Assembly (NCBI GenBank): GCA_002938075.1
Contig: PTLK01000061.1
Coordinates: 1 to 9,437, forward strand
From: Alphaproteobacteria bacterium MarineAlpha3_Bin3
GTDB taxonomy: Bacteria > Pseudomonadota > Alphaproteobacteria > Rhodospirillales > Casp-alpha2
DNA length: 9,437 nucleotides
Direction: 5' to 3'
Shown piece after piece: positions 3,114 through 9,437 of this stretch. How positions within the stretch are numbered: the stretch's first letter is position 1; each line of letters starts with the position of its first letter. The position numbers and the translations under genes were made by a program. The notes beneath the pieces were generated by a model. The model was not told the DNA's origin and searched no databases. It saw nothing but the letters and a program-made list of their open reading frames with translations.

Positions 3114-5669
3114 TTATTCCCGCTGAACCTCCACCGGGCAGGGATACTCGCCATGTTTCAGCAAGCGATTCAGGCGCGCGTCGGCGAAATTGTCCGGGAC
3201 GAACACGACGCCGGCGGGGAAGCGCTTGTTGAGCTTCAGCCGCGCCTTCATTTCCCCGTGGCTCGACCTGACGACGACGCCGGACCCGTCCGCGAGCTCC
3301 AGCCCGGCGGCGGCGTCGGGGTTCATCTCCACGTAAGCCTTGGCCGAGAGATTACCCAGGACCGGTGAATTCCCGGACAGATATCCGGAATGGAACATGC
3401 TGTCGCCGGTCACCAGTTCCAGGCCCTTCGTCCGGCGCGGCGCGGCGAGGGGCGGGTCGTCCAGGTCGCCGCCGTTCTCCTCCGCGAAGGGACGGGTATA
3501 CGATCCATCGTCGCCGAGGCCGTCGCGACTCAGCCCCCGGTAGGACGGCACCAGGTGGGCGATTTCTGCGAACACCGCGTCCGGGGAGACCGGCCCGAGG
3601 TCGCGGCCGAGCGCCTCGGCGACAAGGGCGAAGATCTCCGCGTTGGGTTTGGACTCGAAGGCCGGCCGGCGGATGGGCCGCAGCTCCTGCACCTTGCCTT
3701 CATTGTTGGTGAAGGTTCCCGGTTCCTCCGCGAAAGTGGCGGCGGGCAGCACAACGTCGGCCAAGCGGGCGGTGCCGGTCATGAAGGCGTCCTGGACGAT
3801 CAGTAGCCTGGCCTTCGAGAGCGCGCTCTCCACCAGACCGCCATCGGGATAAGAGAGCAGCGGATCGCTGCCCGCCACGTAGAGCACGTCCATTTTGCCG
3901 GCCTCCGAGCGCTCCAGCATGCGGCGGAAGTCGGCGCCGGAATCCGCCGGCAGGGAGGCGCCCCAGGCCTCTTCGAACGGGGCGCGGACAGCGGCGTCGC
4001 CGACCGGCCGCCAGCCGGGAAGCAGGCCGGGCAGTACGCCCAACTCCCAAGCCCCCATCTGGTTGGGCCGATCGAACAGGAACTGGACTTCCGCTCGCTT
4101 ACCCAGGGCGTCTAGGACCCTTCCTAAGCCGTGCACCATGGAAAGCGCCGCCGCCGCGCCGGGCGAGCGAAGCAGGTCGGCGCCGATGAGCAAAGTGACC
4201 GACTCGGCGGCGCCGAACGCCGTCCTCGCCTTCTCCAGGAATTCCCCGAATTCGGGCGGCGGGGTCTTCGCCGCCTTCAGCAGGCTTTTCTTCAGGGCGC
4301 CCATGTTGGCGAAGGTCTTCTCGGCCCCCTCGATCCCGTTCAGCAGTGCCGACAGCAGATAGGCCTCGGCCCCGGGCACGAACCGCAATGAAGAAATGGC
4401 CTCGGAGTCGAGCCGCGACGGCCGCGCCGAGGCGATGAACAGCTTGGTTCCCCTGCTGCGGGCGACTCCCCTGACCATGTATTCGGTCACCGGGGTCTCG
4501 TCGGTGACGGTGGCCCCGAGGATGAGGATGCAATCGGCTTCCAGGACCTGATGCAGGGAGCGCCTGGCGTAAAGACCGCCAAACAGTCCTTCCAGGGATT
4601 GGTAGGCGCCCGGACCGGCGGCCGACCAGCGCGATGACGAATCGATGCTGTTGGTGCGGAACGCCGTCCGCATCAGTTTCTGGAACAAATAAAGGCTTTC
4701 GTTGTTGAGGCGGGGCGAGGCCAGGCCGCCGAGGCCTGAGCCGCCCTTCTCGATGGCGCCATCGGCCCGTTCGGCGATGAAGGCGGCCGCTTCTTCCCAG
4801 GAGACGGCGGTCAGGCCCCCCTCCTTGCGCACCAGCGGCGTCCTCAGCCTGTTGTCGCCGTCGATAAAATCGATTCCGAAGCGGCCTTTCACGCACAGCG
4901 TCTCGCCGTTGACGCCGGTTTCGTATTTGGAGCGCACCCTGGAGAGCTGGCCGTCGCGGACGCTGATGCTGAGGTGACAGCCGGTGCCGCAATAGGGGCA
5001 GATGGTGTCGGTCTCCTTGAGGTCCCAGGGCCTTGCCTTGTACCGGTAGGGGGTGCTCATCAGGGCGCCCACCGGGCAGACCTCGATGCAGTTTCCGCAA
5101 TGGTCGCATCCGGCGAGGCTGTTCTCGAAGCCGGTCACTTTGGTATCCATGCCCTTCTCGACGGTGCCGAGAGCCACCGCGCCCACCACTTCCTCGCAGA
5201 TGCGCACGCAGCGCTGGCATTGGATGCAGCGCTGGGCATTGAAGATGATGACCGGGTTGAGATCGATGTCCTTGGAGTAGAAGACCCGCTTCTGGTCCTG
5301 GAAGCGGGCCTCCCCGGCGCCGTATTCGAAGACCTGGTCCTGGAGTTCGCATTCCCCCGACTTGTCGCAGACCGGGCAGTCCAGGGGATGGTTGGCGAGC
5401 AGCAACTCGAGCATGGATTTCCGGGTTTCCGCGACCAGGGGGGTGTCCGTCCTCACCACCATGCCGTCCGCCACCGTGGTCGCGCACGAGGGTTGCAGCT
5501 TGCCCTGGCCCTCGATCTCGACCAGACACATGCGGCAGGACGCCAGCGGCGCCAGTCTCGCCATGTAACAGAACGTCGGTATGTCGATCCCTTGTTCCAT
5601 CGCCGCCTCGAGGATCAAGGTGCCGTCGGCGACTTCCCGGGTGTTCCCGTCGATCGTGATCTTGGCCAT
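3114..5669 (-). CDS. nuoG: NADH-quinone oxidoreductase subunit G (NuoG), large form with extra Fe-S sites
   Basis: This 851-residue subunit is the largest of the NADH-oxidising arm of complex I and carries electrons from NuoE/F toward NuoI and NuoB. An N-terminal [2Fe-2S] ferredoxin domain has C34, C45, C48 and C62 (N1b). H94, C98, C101 and C107 form the HX3CX2CX5C N5 site. Then comes a full two-cluster ferredoxin-like set: C148, C151, C154 with C198 (N4), and C158 with C188, C191, C194 (an extra site). C224, C227, C231 and C259 (CX2CX3CX27C) match the N7-type site of the molybdopterin-oxidoreductase Fe-S domain. The rest resembles formate dehydrogenase, ending in a dinucleotide-binding-like domain. 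Where that enzyme has Sec or Cys, this one has Ser349 (IDSSSRWSA), so no molybdenum catalysis is expected. The ATG at 5669 is chosen from the conserved MAKITIDG start; AGGGG lies about 14 bases upstream, a weak fit. nuoF ends 26 bases upstream. Confidence 0.95.
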   Translation of the reverse strand: MAKITIDGNTREVADGTLILEAAMEQGIDIPTFCYMARLAPLASCRMCLVEIEGQGKLQPSCATTVADGMVVRTDTPLVAETRKSMLELLLANHPLDCPVCDKSGECELQDQVFEYGAGEARFQDQKRVFYSKDIDLNPVIIFNAQRCIQCQRCVRICEEVVGAVALGTVEKGMDTKVTGFENSLAGCDHCGNCIEVCPVGALMSTPYRYKARPWDLKETDTICPYCGTGCHLSISVRDGQLSRVRSKYETGVNGETLCVKGRFGIDFIDGDNRLRTPLVRKEGGLTAVSWEEAAAFIAERADGAIEKGGSGLGGLASPRLNNESLYLFQKLMRTAFRTNSIDSSSRWSAAGPGAYQSLEGLFGGLYARRSLHQVLEADCILILGATVTDETPVTEYMVRGVARSRGTKLFIASARPSRLDSEAISSLRFVPGAEAYLLSALLNGIEGAEKTFANMGALKKSLLKAAKTPPPEFGEFLEKARTAFGAAESVTLLIGADLLRSPGAAAALSMVHGLGRVLDALGKRAEVQFLFDRPNQMGAWELGVLPGLLPGWRPVGDAAVRAPFEEAWGASLPADSGADFRRMLERSEAGKMDVLYVAGSDPLLSYPDGGLVESALSKARLLIVQDAFMTGTARLADVVLPAATFAEEPGTFTNNEGKVQELRPIRRPAFESKPNAEIFALVAEALGRDLGPVSPDAVFAEIAHLVPSYRGLSRDGLGDDGSYTRPFAEENGGDLDDPPLAAPRRTKGLELVTGDSMFHSGYLSGNSPVLGNLSAKAYVEMNPDAAAGLELADGSGVVVRSSHGEMKARLKLNKRFPAGVVFVPDNFADARLNRLLKHGEYPCPVEVQRE

Positions 5670-5695
5670 GACGTTCGCGCTTTCCCCTGCCCGCC

Positions 5696-6961
5696 TCAAT
5701 GGAACGGGCATCTCCCTTCTTCGACGTGCTGGACGAATTCGTCCCTGAATTGCGTTATCGCCGCCTTCAACGCCCAGGCCGCACCGTCGCCAAGGGCGCA
5801 GAAGGAATTCCCGAAGATGCTGCCGCACAGGAAATCGAGTTGTTCCAGGTCCCCTTGTCTGCCCTCCCCCGCCTCCATACGGTGCAGGATCTTGCCGGTC
5901 CAATCCAGCCCTTCCCGGCAGGGCGTGCATTTGCCGCAGGATTCTTCGTGGAAGAACTCGTTGATGTTTTTGGCGGCCCTGACGATGCAGTCCCCGTCGT
6001 CGAGGACGATGACGCCGGCGGAGCCCAGCATGGTATCGATGGCGGTCAGCGATTCGAAATCCATGGTCACGTCAAGGCCGCTTTCAGGGATCATCGGGGC
6101 CGAAACGCCGCCGGGGATGACCGCCTTGATCTTGCGCCCAGGCCGGGCGCCGCCAGCGTGGTCGTCGACCAGTTCCCTGAGCGAGATGCCCATCGGCAGC
6201 TCGTATACCCCGGGCTTCTGGACGTGGCCGCTCAGGCAATAGAGCTTGGGTCCTGGGCTTTGCTCGGGTCCGATGCCGCGGAACCACTCGACGCCGCGGT
6301 TGACGATGTGGGGCAAGCAGGCCAGGGTCTCGACGTTGTTGATGACGGTCGGGCATTCATAAAGTCCCGCCACGGCCGGGAACGGCGGCTTGAGCTTGGG
6401 CTCGCCCCGGCGTCCCTCGATGGATTCGAGCATCGCCGTCTCCTCGCCGCAGATGTAGGCGCCGGCGCCTAAGTGCATGTGTATGTCGAGATTGAAGCCG
6501 GAGCCAAGAATGTCACGGCCCAGATATCCTTTGCGATAGGCTTCGTCCAGGGCCGTTTCCAGCCTTTCGATGCAGAGAACGAATTCTCCACGGATGTAAA
6601 GGTAGGCTACCTCGGCGCCGATGGCGTAGGAAGCGAGCGCCATGCCTTCGAGCATCATATGGGGGTCGCCTTCCATGATCACCCGGTCCTTGAAGGTGCC
6701 CGGCTCGCTCTCGTCGGCGTTGCAGCAGAGATACTTGGGCTTGTCCGAATCCTTCGGCACGAAGCCCCACTTGAGGCCGGTCGGGAACCCGGCCCCGCCG
6801 CGGCCCTTGAGGTTGGAGTCCTTGACCAGCTGGATCAGACCGTCGGGGCTGAATTCACGCAGAACCTTGGCCAGCGCCTGGTACCCGCCCGCGGCCTCGT
6901 AGGCCTCGATCCCGTGGGCGTCGGGCTTTTCTGCGTTCTTCAGAAGGACTTTCTCGAACAT
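5696..6961 (-). CDS. nuoF: NADH-quinone oxidoreductase subunit F (NuoF), NADH/FMN-binding
   Basis: This 421-residue protein is the complex I subunit that binds NADH and FMN and takes the first two electrons. The FMN/NADH fold is shown by GRGGAGFPTGLKWGF (residues 53-67) and NADESEPGTFKDR (81-93), with GAGAYICGEETAMLESIEG (165-183) completing the nucleotide site. The C-terminal [4Fe-4S] N3 site is SCGKCTPCREG, using C342, C345 and C348, with C388 as the fourth ligand. Length and motif order are normal for the family and nothing is missing. The start is the ATG at 6961-6959; the nearest good Shine-Dalgarno (GGGAG) is about 14 bases upstream, so translation may be coupled to nuoE, which ends 27 bases before. 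nuoG follows after 26 bases on the same strand. All residues needed for NADH oxidation seem present, so it should be functional. Confidence 0.97.
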   Translation of the reverse strand: MFEKVLLKNAEKPDAHGIEAYEAAGGYQALAKVLREFSPDGLIQLVKDSNLKGRGGAGFPTGLKWGFVPKDSDKPKYLCCNADESEPGTFKDRVIMEGDPHMMLEGMALASYAIGAEVAYLYIRGEFVLCIERLETALDEAYRKGYLGRDILGSGFNLDIHMHLGAGAYICGEETAMLESIEGRRGEPKLKPPFPAVAGLYECPTVINNVETLACLPHIVNRGVEWFRGIGPEQSPGPKLYCLSGHVQKPGVYELPMGISLRELVDDHAGGARPGRKIKAVIPGGVSAPMIPESGLDVTMDFESLTAIDTMLGSAGVIVLDDGDCIVRAAKNINEFFHEESCGKCTPCREGLDWTGKILHRMEAGEGRQGDLEQLDFLCGSIFGNSFCALGDGAAWALKAAITQFRDEFVQHVEEGRCPFH

Positions 6962-6988
6962 GGCTGTGGCAATGGCTCCCTGATGCGG

Positions 6989-7462
6989 CTATTCCGCCGC
7001 CTCCTTGCGCAACCCGTCGAGAATCTCGTCGATCCGCGCCGTGGTCAGGTTCATGTGGTAGTAACCGTCGTTCACCTGCATCATCGGCGCGCCCTCGCAG
7101 GCGCCCAGGCATTCTACCGAGGATAGGGTGAACATGCCATCGGGCGTGGTGCCGCCGGTCTCGATCGCCAGTTTCTTTTCCAGGTGGGCGAGCATGCTCT
7201 CGGCCTCCAGAAGCTGGCACGACAAGTTGGTGCAAATCTTGATGTGGAATTTGCCGACGGGCTCGGTGTGGAACATGCCGTAGAAGGTGGACACCTCGTA
7301 GACCCAGATCTCGGGCACGTCTAGGATGCCGGCGACTTCCTTGAGCAGGTCGCCAGACAGAAAGCCATGTTCCTTCTGGGCCAGGAAAAGGGCCGGCATG
7401 ATTGCCGAGCGCGGGTTGGGGTAGCGCTTGGCGGCCTCTTCGATACTGTTCTTCAATGCCAT
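6989..7462 (-). CDS. nuoE: NADH-quinone oxidoreductase subunit E (NuoE), [2Fe-2S] thioredoxin-like
   Basis: This 157-residue protein is the 24 kDa-type subunit of complex I and sits beside NuoF. It has an N-terminal helical part (SAIMPALFLAQKEHGFLS), then a thioredoxin-like [2Fe-2S] domain. The N1a ligands are C77 and C82 (ICTNLSCQ) and C118 and C122 (VECLGACEGAP), the standard CX4C and CX3C pairs. The segment VSTFYGMFHTEPVGK (57-71) is also diagnostic. Length is typical of the bacterial short form, without a C-terminal extension. The ATG at 7462-7460 has a GAGGCGGG ribosome binding site directly upstream. The gap to the nuoD stop is seven bases, so the genes are almost certainly cotranscribed and coupled. 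N1a is thought to accept an electron from FMN without lying on the main chain to quinone. Confidence 0.97.
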   Translation of the reverse strand: MALKNSIEEAAKRYPNPRSAIMPALFLAQKEHGFLSGDLLKEVAGILDVPEIWVYEVSTFYGMFHTEPVGKFHIKICTNLSCQLLEAESMLAHLEKKLAIETGGTTPDGMFTLSSVECLGACEGAPMMQVNDGYYHMNLTTARIDEILDGLRKEAAE

Positions 7463-7469
7463 GCCCGCC

Positions 7470-8687
7470 TCATTTGTCCACTTCGGCGAGCACCGGGTCC
7501 AGACTCCCTAGCATGGCGATCACGTCGGCGAGATAGTTCATGTTGGTGGCGCCCCCCAGTAAAGCCTGAAGATTGACGAAGGACGGCGCCCGCACCTTCA
7601 TGCGGAAGGGTTTCTCGCTGCCGTCGCTGATGATGTAGTAACCGAGTTCGCCCTTCGGCGCCTCGATGGCGACGTAGACTTCGCCCTTGGGCACCTTGAA
7701 CCCGTACGCCGACAACTCGAAATGGTGGATCTGGGTCTCCATGGAGCGCTGGAGCAGCTCCTTGTCCACGGGAAACGCCACCTGGGGCAGGTCGACCTGG
7801 AACGGCCCTTCCGGCATGTCCCTCATGCACTGCTCGATGATGCGGGTGCTTTCCCTCATTTCCTCCATCCGGCAATCCCAGCGGCCGTAGCAATCGCCGC
7901 CATCGCGGACGATGACGTTGAAATCAAGCCGGTCGTAGATTTCATAGGGACTGTCCCGGCGGATGTCCCAATCGACGCCAGAGGCCCGCAGGTTGGGGCC
8001 GCTCAGCCCCATGTCGATGGCCAGCTCCGGCGAGATCACACCGACGTCCTTGGTCCGCTTCAGGAACACCCGGTTCTTGGCGATCAGCCGTTCGTAGTCG
8101 GCGATGCGCTGGGGAAAGACCTTGCAGAATTCCGCGACCCGCTCGGTGAATCCCTCGGGCAGGTCCTCGCGCACACCGCCGACCCGGCAAAACGAGGTAT
8201 GCATGCGCACGCCCGAGATCATCTCCAGCAGGTCCATGACCATTTCCCGCTCCCGCATGGTGTAGAGCAGCACGGTCATGGCGCCCAGGTCCATGGGTAG
8301 GGCGCCGGTGATGAGAAGATGTCCGGAGATGCGCGCCAGCTCCGCCATCATCACCCGGATGTACTGGGCGCGGATCGGCGCCTCGATGCCGAGAAGCTTT
8401 TCCACCGCCATGGCGTAGCCCAGGTTGTTGGACGGCGGGCAGACGTAATCGAGGCGGTCCGTGAGGGGGAAGATCTGGGTGTAGGTGAAGTCCTCGGCCA
8501 GCTTTTCCGTTCCCCGGTGCAGGTAGCCGATGAAGGGATCGATGCGCGAGACGATTTCGCCCTTCATCTCCAGGACCAGCCTCAGGACCCCGTGGGTGCT
8601 CGGGTGCTGGGGCCCCAGGTTGAGAAGCACCTCCTTGCTGCCGCCGCCGGGTTTCTTGTTCTCGGTCAGAATGGTTACGTCAGTCAT
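7470..8687 (-). CDS. nuoD: NADH-quinone oxidoreductase subunit D (NuoD), quinone-site subunit
   Basis: This 405-residue protein is the 49 kDa-type subunit, descended from the large subunit of [NiFe] hydrogenases, and with NuoB forms the quinone pocket. The loop GPQHPSTHGVLR (25-36) holds H28 and H32, and RLDYV (78-82) holds Y81, the residues corresponding to the quinone-contacting His and Tyr of characterised enzymes. IGYLHRGTEKLAE (53-65) is the standard family signature. Hydrogenase-type nickel ligands are absent, as expected. After RLDYV the sequence is CPPSNNLGYAMAVEKLLGI rather than the mitochondrial/alphaproteobacterial pattern I remember (close to APMNQEHAFALAVEKLL), which suggests a different complex I lineage. 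nuoD is separate from nuoC, not fused as in enterobacteria. Its ATG (8687-8685) overlaps the nuoC end by eight bases (ATGACTGA), implying translational coupling. Confidence 0.97.
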   Translation of the reverse strand: MTDVTILTENKKPGGGSKEVLLNLGPQHPSTHGVLRLVLEMKGEIVSRIDPFIGYLHRGTEKLAEDFTYTQIFPLTDRLDYVCPPSNNLGYAMAVEKLLGIEAPIRAQYIRVMMAELARISGHLLITGALPMDLGAMTVLLYTMREREMVMDLLEMISGVRMHTSFCRVGGVREDLPEGFTERVAEFCKVFPQRIADYERLIAKNRVFLKRTKDVGVISPELAIDMGLSGPNLRASGVDWDIRRDSPYEIYDRLDFNVIVRDGGDCYGRWDCRMEEMRESTRIIEQCMRDMPEGPFQVDLPQVAFPVDKELLQRSMETQIHHFELSAYGFKVPKGEVYVAIEAPKGELGYYIISDGSEKPFRMKVRAPSFVNLQALLGGATNMNYLADVIAMLGSLDPVLAEVDK

Positions 8688-9189
8688 CTCGCCCGCCCGC
8701 GTCTATATCCTCTCCAAAGGGGTTGTAGGCGTCCTTGTAGCCTTTCAAGGGAAAATCCTTGCGCATGGGGAAGCCCTCGAATTCCTCCCACATGTAGATT
8801 CTGCGCAGGTCGGGATGGCCGTCGAACTGAATTCCGTACATGTCGTAGGTCTCGCGCTCGTGCCAGTTGGCGGTTCTCCAGACGCCCGTCACGGTCGGCA
8901 CCTTCGGCGGATCGCCGGCCCTGCATTTGAGCCGCGCCCGCATAATGAAGGGGATGGAATAGAGGTGGTAGACCACTTCGAAACGGTTTTCCTCAGGGTA
9001 GTGGTCGACCCCGCACACGTCGGCGAGAAAATCGAAGCGGAGTTCCGGATCCTCCTTGAGGAAGCGGCAAACCTCGACGATGAGGTCCGGCTCGACCAGG
9101 AAAGTCTGCATGCCGTCGGGGGCGCCCCCGTCCAGTACCCGGCCGTCGAAACGCTCCCCTATTTTCTGGTGCAAAGCCGGTCCGCCCAC
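8680..9189 (-). CDS. nuoC: NADH-quinone oxidoreductase subunit C (NuoC), 30 kDa type
   Basis: This protein of about 169 residues is the 30 kDa-type structural subunit of the connecting module of complex I; it carries no cofactor and holds NuoD and NuoB in place. The core FDFLADVCGVDHYPEENRFE and the family signature around ERETYDMYGIQFDGHPDLRR are clear, followed by WEEFEGFPMRKDFPLKGY. I place the start at the GTG 9189-9187: it follows GGTGGGG by five bases, lies two bases after the nuoB stop, and gives a normal N-terminus. Further upstream the frame runs through nuoB codons and reads like nonsense (Arg/Gly/Pro-rich). The only nearby in-frame ATG (the Met of DGMQTFL) would trim about 26 residues. 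The 3' end overlaps nuoD by eight bases. Confidence 0.93.
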   Translation of the reverse strand: MGGPALHQKIGERFDGRVLDGGAPDGMQTFLVEPDLIVEVCRFLKEDPELRFDFLADVCGVDHYPEENRFEVVYHLYSIPFIMRARLKCRAGDPPKVPTVTGVWRTANWHERETYDMYGIQFDGHPDLRRIYMWEEFEGFPMRKDFPLKGYKDAYNPFGEDIDAGGRDD

Positions 9190-9191
9190 GG

Positions 9192-9437
9192 CTACCCCAC
9201 CATGATCACTTCTTCTGATTCGTCCTTTCTCAGCACGCGGGACTTCTGGATCTTCTCCTGGAGCATGAGGATGCCATGCATGAGGGCCTCCGGCCTCGGC
9301 GGGCAGCCCGCCACGTGAACGTCCACGGGCAGGATCAGCTCCGAGCCCTGGACCACGGAGTAGGTGTTGTAGACGCCGCCGGATATGGCGCAGGTGCCCA
9401 TGGCGATCACCCAACGGGGCTCCGGCATCTGGTCGTA
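9192..9437 (-). CDS. nuoB: NADH-quinone oxidoreductase subunit B (NuoB), C-terminal part (partial at right edge)
   Basis: The last 81 residues of NuoB are visible, running off the right edge in frame (YDQMPEPRWVIAMGTCAISGG at the edge). NuoB carries cluster N2, the final Fe-S centre that reduces quinone. Two of its four cysteine ligands are seen: the one in MGTCA (16th visible residue) and the one in AGCPPRPEA (45th). The adjacent Cys-Cys pair lies outside the window. The short C-terminal tail (KDESEEVIMVG) is variable in this family. The TAG stop (9194-9192) is two bases from the proposed nuoC GTG start. nuoA would be expected just beyond, along with the operon promoter. Confidence 0.95.
   Translation of the reverse strand, partial: YDQMPEPRWVIAMGTCAISGGVYNTYSVVQGSELILPVDVHVAGCPPRPEALMHGILMLQEKIQKSRVLRKDESEEVIMVG

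Noticed and set aside
4099..5529. Second long minus-strand frame of 476 codons
   Set aside because: It overlaps nuoG in another frame and reads as Arg/Gly/Pro/His-rich sequence with no domain, a shifted-frame artefact of GC-rich coding DNA.
3114..5669. nuoG as a true formate dehydrogenase alpha subunit
   Set aside because: The overall fold is similar, but the Sec/Cys position reads Ser349, the neighbouring catalytic His is Ala, and the gene sits inside nuoB-F.
4974..6242. Long open frame (422 codons) on the plus strand
   Set aside because: It lies antisense across the nuoG-nuoF junction, both of which are strongly supported by cofactor motifs. Its composition (Gly/Ala/Arg/His-rich) is typical of GC-rich antisense shadow frames.

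Overview
The window looks like chromosomal DNA from a GC-rich bacterium, most likely an alphaproteobacterium of the Rhodospirillales type. This rests on three things: GC-rich third codon positions, a gene for an NDUFA9-like complex I accessory protein (a family typical of alphaproteobacteria and mitochondria), and a paired-CBS-domain protein of a kind common in that class. The species cannot be named from the sequence.

Layout. Bases 1-266 (+) hold the 3' end of a histidine phosphatase (phosphoglycerate mutase-like) gene. Bases 267-971 are a long, AT-richer gap with no convincing large gene. It contains a tandem pair of degenerate hairpin repeats, a hairpin with competing 5' arms, several palindromes, homopolymer G and C tracts, and two very short frames with good ribosome binding sites; the second ends in an ATGA overlap with the next gene. 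Bases 972-1400 (+) encode the CBS-pair protein. Bases 1479-1908 hold two small divergent genes, each apparently broken by a single-base shift: a helical hypothetical protein (-) and a small exported protein (+). Bases 1945-2868 (-) encode the NDUFA9-like protein. The rest, 3114-9437, is a tightly packed minus-strand run nuoB (partial)-nuoC-nuoD-nuoE-nuoF-nuoG.

Function. NuoE, F and G form the NADH-oxidising arm of respiratory complex I; NuoB, C and D form the connecting module that passes electrons to quinone. The separate nuoC and nuoD, the large NuoG with two extra predicted [4Fe-4S] sites, and NuoD motifs unlike the usual alphaproteobacterial form suggest this is the second, transferred type of complex I found in some alphaproteobacteria rather than the mitochondrial-like one. 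The cluster stops at nuoG: the membrane-arm genes nuoH-N do not follow, and the NDUFA9-like gene sits there instead.

I found no CRISPR array, transposase, tRNA, rRNA or recognisable defence system. The most interesting points are the nuo cluster architecture with its NDUFA9 neighbour, the two single-base frame breaks in small genes, and the structured gap at 267-971.
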